Of a stretch of DNA of 33,309 bases, positions 13,880 through 20,969 are shown piece after piece. Each line of letters starts with the position of its first letter. Positions within the stretch are counted from its first letter, which is position 1. The notes beneath the pieces were generated by a model. The model saw nothing but the letters and a program-made list of their open reading frames with translations. It searched no databases and had not been told where the DNA came from. Where the stretch lies: positions 1-33,309 of the forward strand of contig NZ_JAPNNL010000069.1 of NCBI RefSeq assembly GCF_027620315.1. The letters run 5' to 3'. The stretch comes from Nonomuraea corallina. GTDB lineage: Bacteria > Actinomycetota > Actinomycetes > Streptosporangiales > Streptosporangiaceae. The translations under genes were made by a program, and so were the position numbers.

Positions 13880-15525
13880 GCGAGCTGACAACCGTTCCCA
13901 AGGCGATCGGCGGGCCGTCCAACTGGCTCGACGAGCGGCTGGGCGGGGGCAACTTCCTCAAGCGCAACATGCGCAAGATCTTCCCCGACCACTGGTCGTT
14001 CCTGCTCGGGGAGATCGCCCTCTACTCGTTCATCATCCTGCTGCTGACCGGCACGTTCCTGACGTTCTGGTTCCAGCCCAGCATGGAGCACGTGATCTAC
14101 AACGGCTCCTACGCGCCGCTGCAGGGCGTGGGGATGTCCGCAGCCTACGCGTCGTCGCTGGAGATCAGCTTCGACGTCCGCGGAGGTCTGCTCATCCGGC
14201 AGATGCACCACTGGGCGGCCCTGCTGTTCGTCGCGGGCATGATGGCCCACATGCTGCGGGTGTTCTTCACCGGCGCCTACCGCAAGCCGCGTGAGATCAA
14301 CTGGATCATCGGCATCCTGCTGCTGACCCTGGCCCTGGCCGAGGGCCTCACCGGCTACTCGCTGCCGGACGACCTGCTCTCCGGCGCGGGTCTGCGGATC
14401 ACCGAGGGCGTGGCCATCTCGCTGCCGCTGGTGGGCACGTACATCACGTTCTTCCTGTTCGGCGGGGAGTACCCGGGCACGGACATCATCGCCCGGTTCT
14501 ACTCGCTGCACATCCTGCTCATCCCCGGCATCCTGCTGGCGCTGATCTCCGCCCACATGGTGCTCATGTGGGTGCAGAAGCACACCCAGATGGCGGGCAA
14601 GGGACGGACCAACCAGAACGTGGTGGGGGCGCCGTTCTACCCGGCGTTCATGGCCAAGGCGGGCGCGTACTTCCTGTTCACGCTCGGCGTGGTCGCCGGT
14701 CTGGCGACGTTCGCCCAGATCAACCCGATCTGGATCTACGGTCCCTACACCCCGGCCGACATCTCCGCGGGATCACAGCCCGACTGGTACATGGGCTTCC
14801 TGGAAGGCTCGCTGCGCATCATGCCGGCCTGGGAGATCAACATGTTCGGCACGGCCCACGCGGGCACGCTGCCGCTCAGCGTGATCATCCCGGCGCTGGT
14901 GCCCCTGGGCATCGTCATGACCGGGCTGGCGCTCTATCCGTTCCTGGAACGCTGGATCACCGGCGACAACCGCGAGCACCACATCGCGGAGCGCCCGCGC
15001 AACAACCCGCACCGCACCTCGATCGGCATGGCGGGCATCGCGTTCTACGGCGTGCTCTGGCTGCTGGGGGCGAACGACGAGATCTCGGCGTTCTTCCACA
15101 TCAACCTCAACTGGACCACGTACGCCGGTCGCGTGCTGGTGTTCGCCGCCCCGGTGCTGGCGTACATCATCACCTACCGGATCTGCCTGGGCCTGCAGCG
15201 CTCGGACGCCGAGGTGCTCAGCCACGGCGTGGAGTCGGGTGTCATCAAGCGGCTGCCGCACGGTGAGTTCATCGAGGTCCACACGCCTCCGGCGGACGAC
15301 ATCGAGGCCCACATGCGGGGCAAGCAGCCGGTGCCGATGCTGCCGGTGGCCGAGGACCCGTCGGGCATCCCGCCGAAGGGCATGCGCGGCCCCATCGGCA
15401 AGCTGCGCGCCCGCATGTCCAAGGCGTACGGCGGTGAGAAGATCCCCCTCGAGTCCGGCCACGGTCACGAGGAGGACGAGCACGCCGCGATCGGTCCCGG
15501 CGAGGACCACACGGCGTCGCGCTAG
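13876..15525 (+). CDS. qcrB: Cytochrome b subunit QcrB of the bcc complex
   Basis: Menaquinol-oxidising membrane core with two b haems. 549 residues. Haem-ligand histidines appear as H111 (or H112) and H125 on one helix (RQMHHWAALLFVAGMMAHMLR) and H212 and H227 on another (SLHILLIPG...SAHMVLMW). The quinol-site motif is PDWY (QPDWYMGFLEGSLR) in place of the mitochondrial PEWY, as usual for actinobacteria. About eight helices, then a hydrophilic C-terminal tail of roughly 110 residues rich in His/Glu. This is the protein targeted by imidazopyridine-type inhibitors in mycobacteria (family knowledge). The gene ends in a 15-bp hairpin, which closes the ctaE-qcrCAB operon. Confidence 0.97.
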   Translation: MSELTTVPKAIGGPSNWLDERLGGGNFLKRNMRKIFPDHWSFLLGEIALYSFIILLLTGTFLTFWFQPSMEHVIYNGSYAPLQGVGMSAAYASSLEISFDVRGGLLIRQMHHWAALLFVAGMMAHMLRVFFTGAYRKPREINWIIGILLLTLALAEGLTGYSLPDDLLSGAGLRITEGVAISLPLVGTYITFFLFGGEYPGTDIIARFYSLHILLIPGILLALISAHMVLMWVQKHTQMAGKGRTNQNVVGAPFYPAFMAKAGAYFLFTLGVVAGLATFAQINPIWIYGPYTPADISAGSQPDWYMGFLEGSLRIMPAWEINMFGTAHAGTLPLSVIIPALVPLGIVMTGLALYPFLERWITGDNREHHIAERPRNNPHRTSIGMAGIAFYGVLWLLGANDEISAFFHINLNWTTYAGRVLVFAAPVLAYIITYRICLGLQRSDAEVLSHGVESGVIKRLPHGEFIEVHTPPADDIEAHMRGKQPVPMLPVAEDPSGIPPKGMRGPIGKLRARMSKAYGGEKIPLESGHGHEEDEHAAIGPGEDHTASR

Positions 15526-15537
15526 CAAGCGGTTCGA

Positions 15538-15570
15538 CGAAGGGCCCGGACGCCTCGTCCGGGCCCTTCG
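15538..15570 (+). terminator. Terminator of ctaE-qcrCAB
   Basis: Perfect 15-bp stem CGAAGGGCCCGGACG / CGTCCGGGCCCTTCG with a CCT loop, 12 bases after the qcrB stop. The following 15571-15790 holds no gene, tRNA or clear signal that I can see. Confidence 0.88.
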
Positions 15571-15790
15571 CCCTTCCCGGCCACACCTGATCAGACCGTA
15601 GCCCTCAACCCGTCGGCCCCGAACGGCAGCGGCCTCCCAGCAGACAGGGGGAGACCTGCGCGCCGCGCGTTCACCGGCAGGCTGAGCGAACCCCCGGCCC
15701 ACGGGCCCACCGGGATCCGGCGTGAGGACGCGTCCGGGTTAGGAGGGCGTCACCAGTCAGCCGGGTACGCGGTCTCGGACGTCAGCAGGT

Positions 15791-15818
15791 GGGGAACGCC
15801 GGCGAGGCGCTCGTCCCC
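15791..15818 (-). terminator. Imperfect hairpin downstream of the Lrp-type gene
   Basis: On the minus strand GGGGA and TCCCC pair around an inner CGCC/GGCG stem, 1 base beyond the stop at 15820. Bulged, so only a possible terminator. Confidence 0.35.
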
Positions 15819-15819
15819 G

Positions 15820-16107
15820 TCAGTCGGCGTACGGGAAGCCGATGGAGAAGGCCGCGTCCAGGTCGTGCTTGGAGTAGGCGCGGAAGGCGATGTGGGTCTC
15901 GGTGTTGAGCACGCCGGGCACCTTGTTGATGCGCCCGGGGATGACCTCGGCGATCTGCTCGTACTCGGCCACGCGCACCATGGCCAGCAGGTCGTAGTCG
16001 CCGGTGATGGAGTAGACCTCGCTGACGCCGTCGATCTCGGCGATCGTCTCGGCGACCTCCGGGATGCGGTCGACCTCGGCGTTGATGTGAACGATAGCCG
16101 TGACCAT
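15820..16107 (-). CDS. Stand-alone Lrp/AsnC ligand-binding (RAM) domain protein
   Basis: 95 residues: VTAIVHINAEVDRIPEVAETIAEIDGVSEVYSITGDYDLLAMVRVAEYEQIAEVI is a complete RAM domain, which forms dimers/octamers and binds amino acids in Lrp-family regulators. There is no helix-turn-helix, so it cannot bind DNA alone and may modify or buffer a full-length Lrp protein elsewhere. ATG at 16107 is chosen (start of the first strand); a GTG three codons earlier is possible. It lies 18 bases after the DEDD/GIY-YIG nuclease gene on the same strand, and this pairing of a RAM protein with the nuclease is likely one transcript. Ligand unknown. Confidence 0.9.
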   Translation of the reverse strand: MVTAIVHINAEVDRIPEVAETIAEIDGVSEVYSITGDYDLLAMVRVAEYEQIAEVIPGRINKVPGVLNTETHIAFRAYSKHDLDAAFSIGFPYAD

Positions 16108-16125
16108 GACGCCCACTGTAGCGAA

Positions 16126-17850
16126 TCAGCGCAGAGGCCGCCCTTCGCGGTGGCGGACGCGGTCGAACCCCTGGTAGGCCAGGTCGATGCGGGCCTTGTG
16201 GCGGGCGGCGCCGTGGGCGGGCAGGCTCCACTCGCCGTCGACCTCGACCAGCCGCACCCCGGGGGACTCCAGCCAGCGCAGGATGCACTCGGTCTCCTCG
16301 GCGCTGGCGGCGGGGACCGGGCCGGGACCGGGGATGACGGACTCGGCCGCGGTGGACAGCGACTCGACGAACGGGGTGGGGTGGGCGCCGCGCGGCATGA
16401 CCCCGGCGGCGGCGAGACGGCCGTAGCGGATCACGTGGATGTCCCAGCCGCCGTCGAAGGCGGGGCTGGCCGCCACCAGGTGGGGGATGCGGGTGACGGA
16501 GGAGAGCCGCTGCATGCGGGCGGCGGTGCGGACGAACGCCGCCAGCCGGTCGCGGTCGACGGACGCCTCCTCGTAGCGCTGCTCGACCGACAGCCGCTCC
16601 ATCCGGGCCGACACCGCGGAGAAGACGGGGGAGGCGTCGAGCGTCATCGCCCGCCGCGCCGCCTCGGCGTGGGTGAGGTAGTCGGCCTGACTCTGCTTGC
16701 CCTCGCAGGGGGCGCCGCAGCGGCCCATCTCGTGCAGGACGCACGCGGCGCGGCGGGTGCGCAGGCTGATCGGCTGGGTGCACTGGCGCAGCGGCACCGC
16801 CTCGTGCAGGGCGTTGCGGGCGTCGTCGGCCAGGCGGGTGCTGGAGAACGGGCCGAGGTAGGCGGCGCCGTCGTCCTTCACCTCGCGCACGATCGACAGG
16901 CGCGGGAACGGCTCCTGGGTCAGCTTGAGCCAGACGACCTTCTCGGGGAACCGCGACCTGCGGTTGTAGCGGGGCTTGGCGCCGCCGATCAGGCGCAGCT
17001 CGCGCACCTCCGCCTCCAGGGCGGTCGCGCACACGATGTGGCGGACCCGCTCGGCGATGCCGATCATCTCGCGGATGCGCGGCCGGGTCTCGCCGGCGGT
17101 GAAGTAGGAGCGCACGCGGTTGCGCAGGTTGGTGCTCTTGCCGATGTAGAGGATCTCGCCGCGCTCGTCCTCGAAGAAGTAGACGCCCGGGGCGTGCGGC
17201 ACCGACTCGGCGAGGTGGCGCTTGCGCTGCTGCTCGGGCGTGGGGGCGCGGACGAACGACTTGAGCTCCTCCAGCGTGTGGACCTGGAAGGAACCGGCCC
17301 GCTCGATGAGTCCGTGGAGCACGTCGACGGTGGCCCTGGCGTCCTGGAGCGCGCGGTGGCACGGCTCGGTGGCGGCGCGGAAGAACCGGGCCAGCGTGGA
17401 CAGCTTGCTGTTGGGCGTCTCGTCGCGGGTGAGCACCCGCCGGGCCAGGTCGACGGTGTCGACGACCGGGTTGGCCGGCGGGGGATAGCCGTGGGAGGCG
17501 CAGGCGGCCTTGAGGAAGCGCGTGTCGAAGCCCGCGTTGTGGGCGACGAGCGTCGCCCCCCGGATGAACTCCAGGAAGCTCGGCAGCACGGCCTCGACGC
17601 GCGGCGCCGCCATGACCATCGCGTCGGTGATGCCCGTCAGCACCGAGATGAACGGCGGGATCGGCCCCCCGGGATCGACCAGGGTGGAGAACTCGCCCAG
17701 CACCTCGCCCGCCCGCACCTTCACCGCGCCGATCTCGGTGATCTTGTCGTCGGCCGGTGACCCGCCGGTGGTCTCGAGGTCGAACACCACGAACGTGACC
17801 TCGCTCAGCGGGGTGCCGAGCTCGTCGAGAGTGCCTTGTACGGGATCCAC
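16126..17850 (-). CDS. DEDD 3'-5' exonuclease fused to a UvrC-like GIY-YIG domain
   Basis: 574 residues. N-terminal DnaQ-type exonuclease (about 17-185) with FDLETTGG (D, E metal ligands), HNAGFDTRFL and a terminal HRALQDARAT (H and D). A linker leads to a GIY-YIG nuclease domain (about 215-300: GVYFFEDERGEILYIGKSTNLRNRVRSYF) and then a UvrC-like region with cysteines (ACVLHEMGRCGAPCEGKQ, about 372-389) and a Uvr-B-contact-like helix pair (SARMERLSVEQRYEEASVDRDRL). The architecture matches M. tuberculosis Rv2191, also near trpD/ctaE. Presumed DNA repair or processing enzyme; it lacks the UvrC C-terminal RNase-H domain. GTG start at 17850 has no ribosome site but TATGGT lies 8 bases upstream, suggesting a leaderless mRNA. 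Confidence 0.92.
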   Translation of the reverse strand: MDPVQGTLDELGTPLSEVTFVVFDLETTGGSPADDKITEIGAVKVRAGEVLGEFSTLVDPGGPIPPFISVLTGITDAMVMAAPRVEAVLPSFLEFIRGATLVAHNAGFDTRFLKAACASHGYPPPANPVVDTVDLARRVLTRDETPNSKLSTLARFFRAATEPCHRALQDARATVDVLHGLIERAGSFQVHTLEELKSFVRAPTPEQQRKRHLAESVPHAPGVYFFEDERGEILYIGKSTNLRNRVRSYFTAGETRPRIREMIGIAERVRHIVCATALEAEVRELRLIGGAKPRYNRRSRFPEKVVWLKLTQEPFPRLSIVREVKDDGAAYLGPFSSTRLADDARNALHEAVPLRQCTQPISLRTRRAACVLHEMGRCGAPCEGKQSQADYLTHAEAARRAMTLDASPVFSAVSARMERLSVEQRYEEASVDRDRLAAFVRTAARMQRLSSVTRIPHLVAASPAFDGGWDIHVIRYGRLAAAGVMPRGAHPTPFVESLSTAAESVIPGPGPVPAASAEETECILRWLESPGVRLVEVDGEWSLPAHGAARHKARIDLAYQGFDRVRHREGRPLR

Positions 17851-17858
17851 GAACCAAG

Positions 17859-17864
17859 ACCATA
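17859..17864 (-). promoter_or_regulatory. -10 element for leaderless nuclease mRNA
   Basis: TATGGT on the minus strand, separated by 8 bases from the GTG at 17850; the leader would be about zero to two bases. No strong -35. Confidence 0.4.
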
Positions 17865-17893
17865 GAGAGGGGGACCGACAGTTGCGTCACCGA

Positions 17894-17928
17894 CCGAATA
17901 ACTATTCGGCTTGATCCTTCGTTACTCT
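17894..17928 (+). promoter_or_regulatory. Palindrome and -10 upstream of first Ser/Thr kinase
   Basis: CCGAATA-AC-TATTCGG (17894-17909) is a perfect 7-2-7 palindrome, AT-rich in a GC-rich setting. TACTCT at 17923-17928 fits TANNNT and is 6 bases before the GTG start at 17935, so the kinase mRNA may be leaderless; the palindrome would then cover the -35 zone, the place for a repressor. It also lies 44-59 bases upstream of the divergent nuclease start. Confidence 0.5.
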
Positions 17929-17934
17929 TCCTTT

Positions 17935-19461
17935 GTGTCCGGGGAACGACTGGCCAACCGCTACCTTCTGCTGCGACCGCTCGGCAGCGGCGGCATGGGG
18001 CGGGTCTGGCTGGCCAGGGACGAGATGCTCGACCGCGAGGTGGCGGTCAAGGAGCTGACCCTGCCCGAGGGCCTGCCGCCCCACGACCGCGCCGAGCTCA
18101 TCGCCAGGGCCGCGCGCGAGGCGCAGGCGACCGCCCAGCTCCGCCACCCGGGCATCGTGGCCCTGCACGACGTGGTCGTCGAGCACGACCGGCCGTGGCT
18201 GGTGATGGAGCTGCTGCGCGGCCGTACCCTCGGCGACGCGGTCCGCGAGCACGGGCCGATGCCGCAGGAGTACGCGGCGAGGATCGGCGCGGAGATGCTC
18301 GACGCGCTGGCCGCGGCGCACGCCCGCGGCCTCCAGCACCGCGACGTCAAGCCGGGCAACGTGTTCCTGACCGACAGCGGCAGGGTGGTGCTCACCGACT
18401 TCGGCATCGCCCGCCAGGAGGGCCAGTCGACGCTGACCGAGCAGGGCCTGATGATCGGCTCGCCCGGCTTCATCGCGCCCGAGCGGCTGGAGGGCGACCC
18501 CGGCGGCCCGGCCAGCGACGTGTGGTCCCTCGGCGCGACCCTGTTCGTCGCGGTGACCGGCGGTCCCGCCTACGACGGCACGGCGGCCCAGCGCATCCGC
18601 GCGACGCTCACGCACCAGGTGCCGCACGCGCCGGGCCCGCTCGGCCCGGTGATCGCCGCGATGATGGCGCCCGATCCCGCCGCCCGGCCGCCCGCGCCGC
18701 ACCTGGCCCAGGCGCTGCGCCAGGTCGCGTCCGGGCAGCAGCCGCACCTGGTCACCCACCATGACGTGACGGCCTCCGGCCAGGTCGGTCAGGCAGGCCG
18801 GGCCGGCAGGCGCGGCAGGCCGCTGGTGGTGGTGGCCGTCGCCGCGGTCGCGGCCGTGGTGGTCGCCGCCGCCACGACCGGCGTCCTGCTGATGCGCGAT
18901 GGTGCAGGGGGTGGCGTGCCGGAGGCGTTCACGGCGCCGATGGACGTCTGCTCGCTGCTGGACGACGAGGAGGTCGGCCTCTACCTGCGCACGCAGCGGC
19001 TGCCCGAACCGGCTCCCGGCTCCGACGAGGTCGGCCCGCGCTGCCAGTGGCCGATCCAGAGCACCGGGGTCGAGGTCCAGGTGCAGAAGGACTCCGACAC
19101 CCGCGACCCGTGGGCGATGACCCCCGAGGCGGCCCGGGTGCTGTTCGCCAACCAGCAGCGCTGGTGGAGCCGGCACGACAAGCTCGACTGGACCTGGCCG
19201 GAGATCGGCGCCGACGGCAGCCTCCCGGTGACCCGCACCGCCGTGCGGAAGGTCGGCGGCGTCGGCGAGGAGGCGTTCGCGTTCGAGCTGAAGGGCAAGA
19301 CCGGCCGCCTCCACACCGCCCTGGTCTACTACCGGCTGGCCAACCTGGTGGTCTTCGTCGGCTACACGGCGCTGTCGGAGCGGCTCGGCGACGAGGACAT
19401 CAAGCAGACGGCGCTGAAGGCCGCCAAGGCCACCGAGCAGGCGTTGCGCCGTGCAGGGTGA
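17935..19461 (+). CDS. Membrane Ser/Thr protein kinase with two-cysteine sensor domain
   Basis: 508 residues. Cytoplasmic Hanks-type kinase domain (about 6-265): GSGGMGRVW glycine loop, K39 (VAVKEL), catalytic loop HRDVKPGN (H135-R136-D137), DFG at D155, GSPGFIAPERL P+1 loop and SDVWSLGATLF. After a juxtamembrane Gly/Arg segment there is one membrane helix (about 297-320) and an extracytoplasmic domain (about 335-500) with C339 and C370 (VCSLLDDEE ... RCQWPI) and a VRKVGGVGEEAFAFE motif. This ectodomain resembles DUF3558-type domains and recurs in the next two genes. No PASTA repeats. GTG at 17935 starts just before the kinase domain; no ribosome site, possibly leaderless. Overlaps the next kinase gene by 11 bases. 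Confidence 0.93.
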   Translation: MSGERLANRYLLLRPLGSGGMGRVWLARDEMLDREVAVKELTLPEGLPPHDRAELIARAAREAQATAQLRHPGIVALHDVVVEHDRPWLVMELLRGRTLGDAVREHGPMPQEYAARIGAEMLDALAAAHARGLQHRDVKPGNVFLTDSGRVVLTDFGIARQEGQSTLTEQGLMIGSPGFIAPERLEGDPGGPASDVWSLGATLFVAVTGGPAYDGTAAQRIRATLTHQVPHAPGPLGPVIAAMMAPDPAARPPAPHLAQALRQVASGQQPHLVTHHDVTASGQVGQAGRAGRRGRPLVVVAVAAVAAVVVAAATTGVLLMRDGAGGGVPEAFTAPMDVCSLLDDEEVGLYLRTQRLPEPAPGSDEVGPRCQWPIQSTGVEVQVQKDSDTRDPWAMTPEAARVLFANQQRWWSRHDKLDWTWPEIGADGSLPVTRTAVRKVGGVGEEAFAFELKGKTGRLHTALVYYRLANLVVFVGYTALSERLGDEDIKQTALKAAKATEQALRRAG

Positions 19462-20896
19462 CACCTACCTGCTGGCCCGCCGCTACCACCTGCTGGAGCG
19501 GCTCGGCGAGGGCGGCGCCGGCACGGTGTGGCGGGCCCGCGACACGGTGCTCAACCGCGAGGTCGCGGTCAAGCAGGTACGGGTGCCGCCCCAGTTGACG
19601 CCGGGCCAGCGGGCCCGGTTCGCCGACCGGGCGATCCACGAGGCGCGGACCGCCGGTCGGCTGCGCGACCCGGCCATCGTCATGATCCACGACGTGGTGC
19701 TCGAAGGCGACCAGCCGTGGATCATCATGGACCTGGTCGACGGCCGCTCCCTGGAGCAGGCGATCAGGGAGTACGGGCCGCTGCCGCCCCAGAGCGTGGC
19801 CCGCATCGGCCTGAGCGTGCTGTCCGCCCTGCAGGTGGCCCACTCGCACGGCATGGTCCACCAGGACGTCAAGCCGGGCAACATCCTCCTCGACGCCGAC
19901 GGCTCGGCCATGCTCACCGACTTCGGCATCGCGGTCACCATGGGGGGGCGGGGCGACCACTACGGCAGCGCCGGCTCGCCCGGCTACATGGCGCCGGAGC
20001 GGCTCAACGACGAGCCGTCCGGCCCGGCCTCCGACCTGTGGTCCCTCGGCGCCAGCCTCTACACGGCGGTGGAGGGCAGGCCGCCCTTCGAGCGTCCCAA
20101 CCCGGCCGCGCTGGCCGCCGCCGTGCTGCTGCACGACCCGCCGCCCCCCGTCAGGGCGGGCCGCGAGCTCGGCGGTCTGCTGAGGGCCATGCTCGCCAAG
20201 GACCCTGCCGCGCGTCCCACCGCCGGTCAGGTCCGCCAGACGCTGGAGCACGTCGCCTCGGGCCGCGCCGGCGCGGCGTCGGGGTGGCGCCGCGCGTGGT
20301 GGCTGGTGCCCGTGCTGGTCGCCGCGGTCGTGCTGCTCGGCGCGGGCGGCTGGTACGGGTGGACGGCGCTCAACCGGGGCGAGCCGGGCCGCTACGCGAC
20401 CGCGCCCGACCCGTGCCGCCTGCTCACCGACGCCCAGGCGAAAGAGGTGCTGGGAGGGGCCACGAGAGCGGAGCGCAGCCGCGAGGGGGAGTGCCAGTGG
20501 CTCCTGCGGCTGGGGTCGCAGATGAAGGGCAAGCTCACCGTACGCGTCTGGACCGAGCGGCCAGACGGCTCGCGCGGCGGCCCGGAAGTGGCGGCCCGCC
20601 GGTTCGGCCTGGAGCGCACCGGCCGGCAGGCCGCCGCGGGCTCGGTCTTCCGCGAGCAGGTCGGCGAGGTGCGCGACGTCCCGGGCGTGGGGGAGGCCGC
20701 GTTCGCGCAGACCCGCTTCGAGTACTACGTCACCTCGCGCTCGTCCGGCCGCGCCGACACCACGGTGCTGCTGCGTGACAGCAACCTGATAGCGGAGGTG
20801 GTCTGGCGCCGGGAGGACGTCACCGCCGCCCTGGCCGCCGACGAGAAGAACGCCGTCACCGCCACCGCGATGGTCTCGGGAGCGTTGCGAGGGTGA
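19451..20896 (+). CDS. Second membrane Ser/Thr kinase, HQD catalytic loop
   Basis: 481 residues with the same plan as its upstream neighbour. Kinase domain about 8-270: GEGGAGTVW loop, K41 (VAVKQV), HQDVKPGN (H137-Q138-D139), DFG with D157, GSPGYMAPERL, SDLWSLGASLY. The Arg normally preceding the catalytic Asp is Gln, so it is a non-RD kinase, but K41, D139 and D157 are all intact and it should be active. One membrane helix (about 283-305), then an ectodomain with C322 and C348 (DPCRLLTDAQA ... ECQWLLRL) and VRDVPGVGEAAFAQT. GTG start at 19451 lies inside the previous gene (11-base overlap) so expression is coupled. Likely a paralogue of the first kinase by tandem duplication, now well diverged. 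Confidence 0.93.
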   Translation: MQGDTYLLARRYHLLERLGEGGAGTVWRARDTVLNREVAVKQVRVPPQLTPGQRARFADRAIHEARTAGRLRDPAIVMIHDVVLEGDQPWIIMDLVDGRSLEQAIREYGPLPPQSVARIGLSVLSALQVAHSHGMVHQDVKPGNILLDADGSAMLTDFGIAVTMGGRGDHYGSAGSPGYMAPERLNDEPSGPASDLWSLGASLYTAVEGRPPFERPNPAALAAAVLLHDPPPPVRAGRELGGLLRAMLAKDPAARPTAGQVRQTLEHVASGRAGAASGWRRAWWLVPVLVAAVVLLGAGGWYGWTALNRGEPGRYATAPDPCRLLTDAQAKEVLGGATRAERSREGECQWLLRLGSQMKGKLTVRVWTERPDGSRGGPEVAARRFGLERTGRQAAAGSVFREQVGEVRDVPGVGEAAFAQTRFEYYVTSRSSGRADTTVLLRDSNLIAEVVWRREDVTAALAADEKNAVTATAMVSGALRG

Positions 20897-20969
20897 GGCA
20901 TTCAAGCGGCCTGCAACCGGGATAACTACCATATTTCCCGCAAGTCACGGCCAATCCCAGGAGTCATTG

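Noticed and set aside
15571..15790. Possible tRNA or small RNA in the spacer after qcrB
   Set aside because: No acceptor/T-arm arrangement could be built on either strand.
15782..17890. 702-codon minus-strand frame overlapping the nuclease gene
   Set aside because: Arg/Pro-rich out-of-frame reading of the nuclease; lacks any domain, and the nuclease frame has clear motifs.
19451..19461. Frameshift joining the two kinase genes into one
   Set aside because: Each gene has its own complete kinase domain, helix and ectodomain; the 11-base overlap is a normal coupled start.
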